Shown: positions 1 to 7,870 of the stretch, in pieces
How positions within the stretch are numbered: the first letter of the stretch is position 1
Layout of the letters: the number at the start of each line of letters is the position of its first letter
NCBI GenBank assembly: GCA_945893045.1
Contig: CAMDEA010000076.1
Span: 1-37,380, forward strand
Reading direction: 5' to 3'
DNA from: Planctomyces sp. SH-PL62
GTDB taxonomy: Bacteria > Planctomycetota > Planctomycetia > Planctomycetales > Planctomycetaceae
DNA: 37,380 bases
Position numbers and translations under genes: made by a program
The notes under the pieces: model-generated
What the model was told of the DNA's origin: nothing
The model's input: only the letters and a program-made list of their open reading frames with translations
Databases searched by the model: none

Positions 1-34
1 AAATTTCAAAATTGCCTCGGCAATTTTGAAATTT
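1..34. repeat. AT-rich perfect palindrome downstream of thpR
   Basis: Two 16-nt arms (1-16 and 19-34) are exact reverse complements around a 2-nt centre. The AT-richness contrasts with the GC-rich surroundings. It lies about 25 nt past the thpR stop codon, so it could act as a transcription terminator for the minus-strand genes, and it may also be a dispersed palindromic repeat. The left side is cut by the window edge, so the element may be longer. Confidence 0.7.
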
Positions 35-58
35 GAACACCCGACCCCGGATCAACAG

Positions 59-625
59 TCACGGAAGCGGACGGAGTTCCCACGAGGCCAGCGTTGAATA
101 GTGTGCCCCATCGCGCTGACGTTCCGACTGCATGAATTCAACGGATCGAACCTCGAACGTACCGAAGCGAGTCTCGGCGTGACGCCGCAGCAAATCAAAC
201 AGCTCACGCGGTGGACGCCCTTTGATGCGAGCCAACGTCAGGTGCGGGTGAAATGGCCGTGACTCCCGCGCAAAGCCGAGTGGCTCCAGCAACGACTCCA
301 ATCGTTTCGCGATCGCCACCAACGGATCCGCATCAACCAGTCCCGCCCAAACCACGGAGGGACGAATTGTCGTGGGAAAAGCTCCCAAGGTTTCGACTCG
401 CACCGGAATCGGCGGCTGACCGGACACCGCTCGCGCGATTTGACGTTGAATGTCGTCGCACATCTCTAGCGGCGTCTCGCCGAGAAACTTCAACGTCACA
501 TGCAGTTTGTCCGGCGGAACAGCGACCACCGGCCAACGCATTGCCGCGAGCGACTTCAAGACCGCGAACAACTCTGGCAGCGCGACCACTTTGACGGCCA
601 CAAATGTGCGAATCGTGTCGGACAT
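59..625 (-). CDS. thpR: RNA 2',3'-cyclic phosphodiesterase (2'-5' RNA ligase family)
   Basis: This is a two-histidine (2H) phosphoesterase. Family members open 2',3'-cyclic phosphate ends on RNA and were first described as 2'-5' RNA ligases. Both HxT catalytic motifs are visible: HVTLKFLGET near residue 40 and HLTLARIK near residue 130, at the usual spacing in a protein of about 188 residues. The ATG at 625 (MSDTIRTFVAVK) is preferred because the family begins close to the first beta strand. A GTG at 646 would add seven residues and touch the tex stop codon. Neither start has a strong ribosome binding site. It lies directly after tex on the same strand and is probably co-transcribed with it. 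Confidence 0.88.
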   Translation of the reverse strand: MSDTIRTFVAVKVVALPELFAVLKSLAAMRWPVVAVPPDKLHVTLKFLGETPLEMCDDIQRQIARAVSGQPPIPVRVETLGAFPTTIRPSVVWAGLVDADPLVAIAKRLESLLEPLGFARESRPFHPHLTLARIKGRPPRELFDLLRRHAETRFGTFEVRSVEFMQSERQRDGAHYSTLASWELRPLP

Positions 626-649
626 CAGCAATCCACAGCCACTCACCAG

Positions 650-3160
650 CTACTTCGAATGACTCTGCTTCCACAGCGCGGCGAGCTGATCGAAGCCTTG
701 CAGGGCTTGTTTGCCTTCGACCATTTCATCGGTGAGGTTCACCGGTGGGGCGTTCCCCTTTTTTCGTCGCGGCGGTTCATTGGAAATGTTTTCCGGTCGA
801 ACGTCGCGCTGCGTCCGCGTGGCGGTCGCCTCGGCGATCGGCTGCGTTTGAACGGCGACTTGCGGCTGAGGTTGTTTGAATGGGCGGCGTTCCCGTCGCT
901 CGCGCGGTTGAGTATTGCTGTCTGGAGATTGCTCGCGGCGCGGAGGTTGGGGGCCGCGAACCTGTCGAGGAGTGCCTGGCTTGATCATCGTCAAGCTGAC
1001 TCGCTTGCGCTCCTTGTCGACCGCCAGCACCCAGACCGTCACCACGTTACCCACCGAGACGAGGCTATGCGGCGTGGGGACATAGCTGACCGACAACTGA
1101 CTGATATGGACCAGTCCGCTGTCTTTCAGACCGACATCGACGAACGCGCCGAAGTCCACGACGTTGCAAACGGTACCGGTCAGTTCCATGCCCTCTTGCA
1201 GGTCGTCCAGTTTGAGGATGCCTTGTTTGAAGACCGGACCGGGCAAGTCCGTGCGCGGGTCACGACCCGGACGGCAGAGCGCGTCGAGAATGTCTTTCAG
1301 CGTCGGCAAGCCGACCGACAACTCTTCCGCCAAGGTCTCCGGTTGCAGTTGCTCCATGCGTTGCCGCAGTTCATCACGCGTCTGTTCCGCTTCGATCAGA
1401 CTGCGGGCACTGAAGCCCAGCCGTTCGAGCACTTTGTTGGCGGCTTCATAACTCTCCGGATGAATCCAAGTGACATCGAGCGGCTCGTCACCGCCGCCGA
1501 TCTTCAAGAAGCCGGCCGCTTGCGTGAACGTCGCCTCGCCCAGTCCGGGAACTTCCAGCAGTTGCCGCCGCGAGTTGAAGCGGCCGTTCTGCTCTCGCCA
1601 TTCGACAACGCGGCGAGCGATCAGTTGATTCAACCCCGACACGCGCCGCAGCAACGACGCGCTGGCCGTATTGAGATCGACGCCGACGTAATTCACGCAG
1701 GACTCGACAACGTGGTCGAGCGATTCCTTCAACTCTTTCTTGCCGACGTCGTGCTGATACATGCCGACGCCAATGTGCTGCGGTTCAATCTTCACCAGCT
1801 CGCTGAGCGGGTCGAGCAATCGTCGCCCGATCGAGATCGTGCCACGGCCAGTCGCATCAAGATTCGGAAATTCTTCGCGTGCCACAATGCTGGTCGAATA
1901 AATGCTGGCTCCCGCCTCGTTCACGATGACGTACCGCGCTTCCGGTAGTTCTTTCGCGATCATCTCGGTGACGAGGTCTTCGGTCTCGCGGCAAGCGGTG
2001 CCGTTGCCGATCACCACCACCTGGCAATTGTGCTCTCGCATCAATTCGGCAAGCCGCGCCGAACAGCCCGCCCGTTTTTCGGCGTTGCCCGTGACGTAGA
2101 CGACGTCCGACACGACGAGGGTGCCGAATTCATCCAGCACCGCAACTTTGCAGCCGGTGCGGAAACCAGGATCGATCGCGAGCACGCGCTGACCGCGCAT
2201 CGGCGGCTGCAACAACAGGCTCCGCAGATTGCGAGCGAACACGTCGATCGCTTGCGACTCGGCTTTGTCGGACAACTCGCGCCGGATTTCCCGTTCGAGA
2301 CTCGGCTGAATCAGACGCGACAGCGCGTCGGCGAGGCAACTCTTCAAGAACTCGCGCTGCGGATGTGAATCCCACCGATAATGCGCTTCGGACGATTGAC
2401 CGACGGCCGCATCATCCCACTCAAATTTGATACGCAGTGCGCCGGACTTTTCCCCGCGATTGATCGCCAGCACGCGATGCGGCGGGATCCTGGAAACCGA
2501 TTCGGTGAACTCGAAATAGTCACGGTACTCTTGGCCGCTCTCAGAGCCGGCTTTGGTTGGTGTGCCGGAGAATTTGCCGGTTCGCCACGCCAACTGTCGG
2601 CAGGTTTCGCGAAGTGCCGCCTCTTCCGAAATGTTTTCCGCGAGGATATCGGCCGCCCCTTGCAGCACTTCGACAGTGCTGGGCAACTCCTTTTCCGGGT
2701 TCACGAACGGCGCGGCGGCGGCGTTGAGGTCGGTCAGTTCTAGGTTGCCGGACCAGATAAGAGCGGCCAGCGGTTCGAGCCCCCGTTCACGCGCGGCGGA
2801 CGCTCGCGATTGGCGCTTGGGCTTGAACGGCAGATATAAATCTTCCAGCCGTTTGAGCGTCACGGCCGCTTCAATTTCAGCCCGCAGTTCGGGGGTCAGC
2901 TTGCCCTGAGCTTCGATCAACCGCAGGATCGCGGCGGCACGCTCCTGGAGTTGGCGGAGCGAGCGGACTCGTTGCTCGATGGTCCGCAGTTGCTCTTCGT
3001 CGAGGTTGCCCGTCTTCTCTTTGCGGTAGCGTGTGATGAACGGAATCGTGTTGCCCGCGTCCAGCAACGCGACCACGTTCCGCACTTGTTCGACACGATG
3101 GCCCAGATCAGTTGCGAGGCGTGCGAAATCAATTGACGGCTCGTCCATGCTGCGGTCCAT
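650..3160 (-). CDS. tex: Tex-family RNA-binding transcription accessory protein
   Basis: Tex is a conserved cytosolic nucleic-acid-binding protein linked to transcription and RNA turnover. Residues here count from a TTG at 3172. The N-terminal Tex domain includes FITRYRKEKTGNLDEEQLR near residue 45. A YqgF/RuvC-like fold begins at LAIDPGFRTG (331-340). Helix-hairpin-helix repeats follow, with VSGLNQLIARRVVEWRE and VPGLGEATFTQAAGFLKIGG (about 500-560). An S1 RNA-binding domain lies at about 659-730 (VVDFGAFVDVGLKDSGLVHI). The last 110 residues or so are an extra tail rich in Arg, Lys, Pro and Gln. ATG codons at 3160 and 3148 and the TTG at 3172 are all possible starts, none with a clear ribosome binding site. 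I chose 3160. Confidence 0.93.
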   Translation of the reverse strand: MDRSMDEPSIDFARLATDLGHRVEQVRNVVALLDAGNTIPFITRYRKEKTGNLDEEQLRTIEQRVRSLRQLQERAAAILRLIEAQGKLTPELRAEIEAAVTLKRLEDLYLPFKPKRQSRASAARERGLEPLAALIWSGNLELTDLNAAAAPFVNPEKELPSTVEVLQGAADILAENISEEAALRETCRQLAWRTGKFSGTPTKAGSESGQEYRDYFEFTESVSRIPPHRVLAINRGEKSGALRIKFEWDDAAVGQSSEAHYRWDSHPQREFLKSCLADALSRLIQPSLEREIRRELSDKAESQAIDVFARNLRSLLLQPPMRGQRVLAIDPGFRTGCKVAVLDEFGTLVVSDVVYVTGNAEKRAGCSARLAELMREHNCQVVVIGNGTACRETEDLVTEMIAKELPEARYVIVNEAGASIYSTSIVAREEFPNLDATGRGTISIGRRLLDPLSELVKIEPQHIGVGMYQHDVGKKELKESLDHVVESCVNYVGVDLNTASASLLRRVSGLNQLIARRVVEWREQNGRFNSRRQLLEVPGLGEATFTQAAGFLKIGGGDEPLDVTWIHPESYEAANKVLERLGFSARSLIEAEQTRDELRQRMEQLQPETLAEELSVGLPTLKDILDALCRPGRDPRTDLPGPVFKQGILKLDDLQEGMELTGTVCNVVDFGAFVDVGLKDSGLVHISQLSVSYVPTPHSLVSVGNVVTVWVLAVDKERKRVSLTMIKPGTPRQVRGPQPPRREQSPDSNTQPRERRERRPFKQPQPQVAVQTQPIAEATATRTQRDVRPENISNEPPRRKKGNAPPVNLTDEMVEGKQALQGFDQLAALWKQSHSK

Positions 3161-3540
3161 CGTGGAACCCAATTGAAACCTGACAGCGGCGAGAGATGCT
3201 AACCGCCGCGCGCGGAACTCGCAAAAAGAAATTGGCCAGGCAAGCTGGCGAGAACGGGCGGGAAGGTGACGACTGGGTTTGGCAAAGTCGAGCGATCAGA
3301 GCGGCAAGATGTGCCGGAGTGACGACATCGTGCGTTGAGTTTTCTGACCGACGGCTTGAGTCGGACTTCGACCTGAGTCGCACATTGTTCGAGATCATCA
3401 CCTCTCGCGCGAAAAATCTTGCGTGGTCGCCAGATCTTCTCAAGTCGTTGCTGTCGGCCCGCCGATGTTGAGTAGGCCGATCACGAAGATCGGTCCCGCC
3501 CCCGCCCCTGCCCCCACCATCGCCCAAGGAAGGCCCGCCG
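3161..3540. other. Intergenic region between tex and a small plus-strand gene
   Basis: This 380-nt divergent spacer should hold the promoters of tex (leftward) and of the small gene at 3541 (rightward). I see a C-rich run at about 3496-3518 and a weak 6-bp hairpin at 3477-3492. A 91-codon open frame at 3196-3471 has no recognisable domain and an unusual composition, and I do not regard it as a gene. No RNA gene was recognised. Confidence 0.5.
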
Positions 3541-3771
3541 ATGAATGCCACTCGAACGCAAACCAGGTTGAAGATCTTTGATCCTGAGAACCTTCCAGTG
3601 AGCCGTCCCAAGATGAAACGAGTCCGGTTGAAGCAAATCGTGCGCGTGCTGTTCGACGCCGCGAAAGCTGACCGCACCTGGCTGAGTGACTTCGCGGAAG
3701 ATGAGATCAAAATTTCCGCCGATCTGTACGAAACGCTGACGATGTACCGCCGGTTGCGTCCGAGCGCGTAG
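3541..3771 (+). CDS. Small conserved-looking hypothetical protein
   Basis: This 76-residue protein has no recognised family. It looks real. A good ribosome binding site (AAGGAAGG) sits 7 nt before the ATG, the composition is normal, and a strong hairpin follows 9 nt after the stop. The first third is basic (RPKMKRVRLKQIVRVL). The second half is mixed and helical-looking, with DEIKISADLYETLTMYRRLR. No signal peptide or membrane segment is visible, so it is probably cytosolic. A helical nucleic-acid-binding role is possible from the charge pattern, but nothing in the sequence proves it. Confidence 0.6.
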   Translation: MNATRTQTRLKIFDPENLPVSRPKMKRVRLKQIVRVLFDAAKADRTWLSDFAEDEIKISADLYETLTMYRRLRPSA

Positions 3772-3780
3772 TCTCCAAGA

Positions 3781-3821
3781 ATGCCAAACCCCCATCGGAC
3801 AATCCGATGGGGGTTTGGCAT
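3781..3821 (+). terminator. Perfect 19-bp hairpin after the small gene
   Basis: Arms 3781-3799 and 3803-3821 are exact reverse complements around a 3-nt loop. The element starts 9 nt after the TAG of the 76-residue gene and ends 18 nt before the glycerate kinase ATG. There is no run of T after it, so it is either an imperfect terminator, an mRNA-stabilising stem or a structure limiting access to the kinase start. Function is inferred from position. Confidence 0.65.
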
Positions 3822-3839
3822 TTGACGTGAGATTTATCG

Positions 3840-5219
3840 ATGACGCTCCGCGAACAGGCCCGCGCGATTTTGGAAGCAGGCGTCGCCGCAGTCGCCTCGG
3901 ATCGCTTAGTTCGCGAAGTGGTCTCTTGCGATGGTCGCACGCTGTCGGTTTGCGGCGAAGCATTCGCAGTGGAGTCGCTCGAACGCATCATCGTGCTCGG
4001 AACCGGCAAAGCCGGAGCCGGCATGGCGTCTGCCATCGAAGCCGCGTTAGGTGAAGAACTCGTCGATGCGAAAGTGACCGGCTGGGTGAATGTCCCTGCC
4101 GATTGCGTGCGTCCCTTGCGACGGATCGTGCTGCACGCCGCTCGGCCTGCGGGAGTCAATGAGCCGACGAAAGAAGGGGTCTTCGGCACACAACGAATTC
4201 TGGAACTCGCCCGCAGCGCGGGACCGAGCGATGTCGTGCTCGTGCTGGTCTCCGGAGGCGGGAGCGCGCTCTCACCGGCTCCGATTCCCGGAATCACGCT
4301 GGCGGACAAACAGGCAGTCACACGCTTCTTGATGCGCTCGGGAGCGAGCATCCAGGAACTCAACACGGTCCGCAAACATCTGTCGCTGTTCAAAGGGGGC
4401 GGCCTCGCACGAGCCGCCGCGCAGGCACGAGCTGTGATCACACTCATCATTTCCGACGTGATCGGCGATCCGCTGGATGTAATTGCCTCCGGCCCAACGG
4501 TCGAGGACACCAGCACGGCGGCAGACGCGCTCGCTGTGCTGGAACGTTTTGGAGCACAGCCGCCACAAGTGCCGGAGTCGATTTTCCGCCCGCTGAGAGC
4601 CGTACCGCGACCGTTAGGGAGCGGCCCGCGAGATTTGACAAAGCCGCTCCCTGACGGTCACGGTACGGCTCTCAAATCGCGCAATCACATCATCGGAAAC
4701 AACGCAACCGCGCTAGAAGCGGCGGCGAGCACAGCCCGCGAGTTAGGTTTCGCGGTGCAGTCGCTCGGCTCGAACAACGCGGGTGAAGCTCAAGTGGTCG
4801 GTCGCGAGTTGGCCGATCTGTGTCGCCGCATTCGAGACGGACAAGCCAATGTCACGCCGCCCGTCTGCGTGCTCAGTGGCGGCGAGCCGGTCGTGAAACT
4901 TGTGCTAACAGACCAGCCGCGCAAGGGTGGCCGCAATCAAGAGGTCGCGCTTGCCGCGTTGCAGCATCTGTGGAGCGACGGTCTCGACCGCATCGCGATC
5001 TTGTCCGGCGGCACCGACGGCGAAGACGGCCCGACCAACGCGGCCGGAGCGGTTGTGGACGAAAGCCTGCGTCAAGCGGCGCTCGCCCAAGGTCTCGATC
5101 CCGCCGAGTTCCTGGCGATCAACAACTCGTACTCCTTCTTCGAGCAAACCGGCGGCCTGCTGCTCACCGGACCAACTCACACGAATGTCATGGATCTGCG
5201 CATCGCAATCGTGCGATGA
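3840..5219 (+). CDS. Glycerate 2-kinase, type II (DUF4147/MOFRL family)
   Basis: The family phosphorylates D-glycerate with ATP, feeding glyoxylate, serine or sugar-acid carbon into central metabolism. The N-terminal domain has IIVLGTGKAGAGMASAIEAA (about residues 50-69), VSGGGSALSPAPIPGIT and the NTVRKHLSLFKGGGLAR stretch. The C-terminal MOFRL domain has KGGRNQEVALAALQ and ILSGGTDGEDGPTNAAGAVV. The length, 459 residues, is slightly above the usual 420-450. An 81-nt palindromic element lies in frame and supplies about 27 residues around 252-279, in the linker between the two domains. The catalytic motifs on both sides are intact, so the enzyme is probably functional. The ribosome binding site is weak, and a hairpin lies just upstream. 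Confidence 0.92.
   Translation: MTLREQARAILEAGVAAVASDRLVREVVSCDGRTLSVCGEAFAVESLERIIVLGTGKAGAGMASAIEAALGEELVDAKVTGWVNVPADCVRPLRRIVLHAARPAGVNEPTKEGVFGTQRILELARSAGPSDVVLVLVSGGGSALSPAPIPGITLADKQAVTRFLMRSGASIQELNTVRKHLSLFKGGGLARAAAQARAVITLIISDVIGDPLDVIASGPTVEDTSTAADALAVLERFGAQPPQVPESIFRPLRAVPRPLGSGPRDLTKPLPDGHGTALKSRNHIIGNNATALEAAASTARELGFAVQSLGSNNAGEAQVVGRELADLCRRIRDGQANVTPPVCVLSGGEPVVKLVLTDQPRKGGRNQEVALAALQHLWSDGLDRIAILSGGTDGEDGPTNAAGAVVDESLRQAALAQGLDPAEFLAINNSYSFFEQTGGLLLTGPTHTNVMDLRIAIVR
4594..4674 (+). repeat. 81-nt palindromic element inserted in frame in the glycerate kinase gene
   Basis: Arms 4594-4625 and 4643-4674 pair over 32 bp with two differences, at 4608 and 4615, around a 17-nt loop (4626-4642). 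The difference at 4615 is a G-T wobble. The total length is 81 nt, exactly 27 codons, so the reading frame is kept. No ordinary protein-coding constraint would create such a long palindrome, so insertion of a REP- or RPE-like mobile element is the simplest reading. The translated segment (LRAVPRPLGSGP and following) is rich in Pro, Gly and Arg. Confidence 0.82.
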
Positions 5220-5281
5220 CGCCGTTGGCTTTGCCTCGGAGGCACTGGTGGCGGCTGGCACAGAATCTGAATCAGGTGTGG

Positions 5282-5965
5282 TCACTCGCGAGGTTTTTGA
5301 CGACGTCGTGCCACCTTCTCGGACTTAATCCAAACGTCACTCACGTCAGCGTTCGAACGTAGGAATTCTCTTAACTGCGGAGCATCGGCCGTGATGAGCA
5401 CTCCCGACGTCGAAGACGAGTCTCGAGGTCGCTGCGGCACGAGTTCAGGGTGCATTTTCAAGAATTCTAGGTTGAGCGTAGAAGTCCGGAGGAAGTTATT
5501 CCGGTGCTCAATTTTCACAATGCCATAGTATGCATGCTGACGCCCTGCGATCGGATAGCTGACGAAAAGTGACTCGCCAAGCTTAACGAGATGCGCCTCG
5601 ATGATTTCGTCGGGTTTTCGGATCGGTTCTGGTTTGTCGCCATCGGATTTCGGCTTATTAGGAACACGATAGAGCGACATTAAATACGTGTTCGAGTCCG
5701 CTGCCTTCCTTTCCAATCGCGTGAACTCCTCCTCGGTGTACTCTTCCCGGGGTGGTGAACTGGAGATGACGCGACCGCCCACCCAGGTCCGGTAGTCGTA
5801 GACAATCTCGGTCTTCGCCTCGGTCGTGATCCAATCACCGAGTAGCATTGGGTCAAAGGTGGCGGCTTCTCCGTTAGGGCCAGCCGGATCATTGGTGGCA
5901 CCGACACAGCCGGTCAGCGCCACAGTCAATACGACGATGCTTGCAAAGCGGACACACGTCATCAT
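5282..5965 (-). CDS. Predicted lipoprotein of unknown function
   Basis: This 227-residue protein has a lipoprotein signal peptide: a short N-region, hydrophobic FASIVVLTVAL and the lipobox LTGC with Cys20 as the lipidation site. The mature part begins with a flexible DPAGPNGEAA segment. It then has MLLGDWITTEAKTEIVYDYR, followed by mixed beta-like sequence, and ends with a very basic tail (KVARRRQKPRE). The GDW motif near the start of the mature protein recalls small beta-rich proteins that assess a modelled quantity, but I cannot assign a family. GGAGG lies 7 nt before the ATG at 5965 and supports that start. It converges with the glycerate kinase gene, 62 nt away. Confidence 0.78.
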   Translation of the reverse strand: MMTCVRFASIVVLTVALTGCVGATNDPAGPNGEAATFDPMLLGDWITTEAKTEIVYDYRTWVGGRVISSSPPREEYTEEEFTRLERKAADSNTYLMSLYRVPNKPKSDGDKPEPIRKPDEIIEAHLVKLGESLFVSYPIAGRQHAYYGIVKIEHRNNFLRTSTLNLEFLKMHPELVPQRPRDSSSTSGVLITADAPQLREFLRSNADVSDVWIKSEKVARRRQKPRE

Positions 5966-6314
5966 GAGACAGCCTCCATGCTTGGAGACGAAGATAATTC
6001 ACGCACGCCCAAACGTCATAGATTAATTTGAGAAGCCATTGGCCTTAATAGTTGCTGACGAGGTTGACTCGACTTTGCAGCGTTTGATTCGATCGGCCCT
6101 CGTGCGGCGACTTTGAAAGTATTGGTCTCTAAAGCAAAACGGAGCCGCCTCCTTATCTCATCTCAATTCAGGCTCGCCAAGAACCGCGCCGAACGCGAGT
6201 GTGCCAGAAACGATTGAAGCCTGAAGCGTCAGCGAAGGAATTGATCCGAAAATCTTCGCTGGCGTTTCAGGCTTCAAGGACTCGCGCGACCGCGTGATTT
6301 TCGCGGCCGGTGAA
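5966..6314. other. Gene-free stretch upstream of the lipoprotein
   Basis: No convincing gene was found in these 349 nt. The right part holds a 24-bp palindromic repeat (6214-6277). The part next to 5965 should carry the lipoprotein promoter. An open frame at 6158-6469 on the minus strand translates the repeat and is read as spurious. Confidence 0.5.
6214..6277 (-). repeat. Palindromic repeat, 24-bp arms
   Basis: Arms 6214-6237 and 6254-6277 pair with only two differences, both G-T wobbles. The loop is 16 nt. It lies 37 nt past the stop of the small basic protein gene on the minus strand, so it may end that transcript. No T-run follows. Its sequence is unrelated to the other palindromes in the window. 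Confidence 0.75.
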
Positions 6315-6491
6315 TCATGATCCTTCGGGTAATTCGGCGTCGGGGTGATAGGCGACCGTGATGGTCGGTTCCGTGCCCGGCTCTGGCTCGTTGTCTTTTT
6401 TAACGCGCTTGGCCTCACGCTTGTGGTCGGCCTTGTGCTTCTTGTCCATTTCTCGGCTTCGTTTGGCAAAGGTGTTTCGATTTTTTGCGAT
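6315..6491 (-). CDS. Small basic/acidic protein with an apparent ATC start
   Basis: The frame encodes 58 residues. The N-terminal half is strongly basic and helical-looking (AKNRNTFAKRSREMDKKHK, then REAKRVKK). The second half is acidic (DNEPEPGTEPTITVAYHPDA) and ends LPEGS. The N-terminal pattern resembles short conserved proteins that begin MxKxxxTFxKRxRE in other bacteria. A perfect AGGAGG (6498-6503) sits 6 nt before the ATC codon, where ATG would be expected. The first in-frame ATG is at residue 15, inside the basic segment and without a good ribosome binding site. It lies downstream of the cold shock gene on the same strand. The function is unknown; binding to RNA or ribosomes is a guess from the charge. 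Confidence 0.62.
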   Translation of the reverse strand: MAKNRNTFAKRSREMDKKHKADHKREAKRVKKDNEPEPGTEPTITVAYHPDAELPEGS

Positions 6492-6497
6492 GATCAG

Positions 6498-6503
6498 CCT
6501 CCT
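6498..6503 (-). promoter_or_regulatory. Strong ribosome binding site deciding an ATC start
   Basis: The minus strand reads AGGAGG here, a full match to the anti-Shine-Dalgarno core. It lies 6 nt before the ATC at 6489-6491. It is the main evidence that translation of the 58-residue protein starts at a non-standard codon rather than at the internal ATG. Confidence 0.6.
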
Positions 6504-6528
6504 GTGAGTTTGTGGTCTTGGTCATTCT

Positions 6529-6601
6529 GGCGAGCGGGGTGGCGTCCGCCCCCCCGGTGCGTTTGTCGTGAGACCGAGGGGCTGACGCGGCCCCGCTCGC
6601 C
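6529..6601. repeat. GC-rich palindromic repeat between csp and the small basic gene
   Basis: Arms 6529-6552 and 6578-6601 are 24 nt each and pair with three differences around a 25-nt loop. The element fills most of the spacer between the csp terminator and the next ribosome binding site. It has a different sequence from the other palindromes in the window and looks like a dispersed intergenic repeat. Confidence 0.72.
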
Positions 6602-6618
6602 TGTTTCATTGAGGCTGG

Positions 6619-6651
6619 AAAAGAAAAGAAGCCGACGTTGCCGCCGGCTTC
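6619..6651 (-). terminator. Intrinsic terminator of the cold shock gene
   Basis: On the minus strand a GAAGCCG/CGGCTTC stem (6645-6651 with 6628-6634) and a 10-nt loop are followed directly by TTTTCTTTT (6627-6619). This is the classic Rho-independent form, about 26 nt past the csp stop codon. It is the clearest terminator in the window. Confidence 0.85.
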
Positions 6652-6676
6652 TCGACCTTCCGCAGCGATTTCGCAA

Positions 6677-6874
6677 CTAGGCCGGACGGACGTTTTCAGC
6701 TCGCGGGCCTTTCGGGCCTTGGCCGACCGTGAAAGTCACTCGCTGACCTTCGCGGAGTTCATCGAATCGGACTCCATCCAAGTTCGACATGTGAAAAAAC
6801 ATGTCGCCGCCAGTGCCGGTGTCGATGAATCCAAATCCCTTGTCTGTCACTTTCTTGATCGTGCCTTCAGCCAT
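6677..6874 (-). CDS. csp: Cold shock domain protein
   Basis: A 65-residue single cold shock domain, a small cytosolic OB-fold protein that binds single-stranded RNA and DNA and can melt RNA structure. RNP1-like KGFGFIDTG and RNP2-like DMFFHMSNL are both present. The expected beta-barrel continues through REGQRVTFTVGQGPKGPRAENV. The ATG at 6874 is chosen because MAEGTIKKVTDKGFGFI matches the family start and a GAAGGTGA ribosome binding site precedes it. An upstream extension to 6952 would be an untypical leader. A strong terminator follows. The EamA permease gene ends 115 nt upstream on the same strand. Confidence 0.95.
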   Translation of the reverse strand: MAEGTIKKVTDKGFGFIDTGTGGDMFFHMSNLDGVRFDELREGQRVTFTVGQGPKGPRAENVRPA

Positions 6875-6988
6875 TCCAGTCACCTTCTCAATCGAAAATT
6901 CGTAACGCCGCCAAGACAACGCGCCCCAGCCAGCAGGCGGGGACAGTAACAAGTGCTCGCCGACAACACGATCTTGAATTCCTCAAAA

Positions 6989-7870
6989 TCATGGAGGCAG
7001 GGGACGATCAGGCCACACGGCGTAACGCACCGCCAATCCTCCCAGAATCAGTCCTCCGCCGAACAGCGTCGGCCCGCCGATGTGTTCGCCCCAGCAGAGC
7101 CACGCCCACAGCGGAACCAGGATCGGTTCCAGCAGCACCAACAGCGCGGATTCTTGGACGCTGAGCACGGCGACTCCACGAGCCGCCAGGACATACGGCA
7201 GGCCCATCTGGAAGACGCCGAGGAACGCGACCAGCGACCATTGCAGCGCGGTCAGCTCGATGTGCCGTGTCAGCACCAGCGGCAACAGCACGAGGCCACT
7301 GACCGCGTGATTGAGAACCGTGACCCAGGCGGCATCCTCATTGCGGAGCCAGCGTAGTGAGAGCATGACTCCGGCATACGCGATGCCGCTTCCTAGGGCA
7401 AACAGATTGCCGTCGGCGTGCTGGTCGTTTTGTTCGGAGAATAGAATCCACGCGATCCCTCCTCCGGCACAAACCAGTGCGACGATGTTGCCGCGATGAA
7501 TCTTTTCCTTGAGCACCAGCCAGCCGAACAGGAAAACCCAGGCCGTGCTGGTGTACTGCAAACAGGAGGCGGCTCCGGCCGTCGTGCGGGTGAAGGCGCT
7601 GACGAACAGCACATTCATCACCGCGAACGACACGACCGACGGCACCAATCGAGGCGTCACACGAACTCGACGCCACGCGACAAACGGCAGCAAGCCGACG
7701 GCGGCGAACAGCGCCCGATAGCACGCCAGTACGAGGCTGCGATCCCCAACCGGAATCGCTTGGATCACAGGGCTTTTGATGACGATGCCGCTGAGGCTCC
7801 AGAGGAGGGCGGCAGCGATGAGGAACACGCGGCCGCGTGTGGGATTTAGGGAGGATTGATGATTGGTCAT
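6989..7870 (-). CDS. EamA/DMT-family permease
   Basis: A 293-residue inner-membrane protein of the drug/metabolite transporter superfamily, with about ten hydrophobic segments in two EamA halves. The first begins VFLIAAALLWSLSGIVIKSP, and the second begins near FALGSGIAYAGVMLSLRWL. Conserved positions include TRTTAGAASCLQYTSTAW at the end of helix 4, and the corresponding VLSVQESALLVLLEPILVPL in the second half. The substrate cannot be told from sequence. Members export amino acids, purines or other small metabolites. The ATG at 7868-7870 directly abuts a heptanucleotide repeat array and has no normal ribosome binding site. There is no later Met before the first helix. Confidence 0.88.
   Translation of the reverse strand: MTNHQSSLNPTRGRVFLIAAALLWSLSGIVIKSPVIQAIPVGDRSLVLACYRALFAAVGLLPFVAWRRVRVTPRLVPSVVSFAVMNVLFVSAFTRTTAGAASCLQYTSTAWVFLFGWLVLKEKIHRGNIVALVCAGGGIAWILFSEQNDQHADGNLFALGSGIAYAGVMLSLRWLRNEDAAWVTVLNHAVSGLVLLPLVLTRHIELTALQWSLVAFLGVFQMGLPYVLAARGVAVLSVQESALLVLLEPILVPLWAWLCWGEHIGGPTLFGGGLILGGLAVRYAVWPDRPLPP

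Noticed and set aside
500..1948. Long plus-strand open frame of 482 codons
   Set aside because: It lies opposite tex, whose domains are unmistakable. Its composition (many Arg, Gln, His and Asp) is typical of antisense shadows in GC-rich DNA.
3196..3471. 91-codon plus-strand frame between tex and the small gene
   Set aside because: No family, no convincing ribosome binding site and an erratic composition. The region is better explained as a promoter spacer.
6158..6469. Minus-strand frame of 103 codons
   Set aside because: It translates a palindromic repeat and overlaps, in another frame, the small basic protein that has a strong ribosome binding site.
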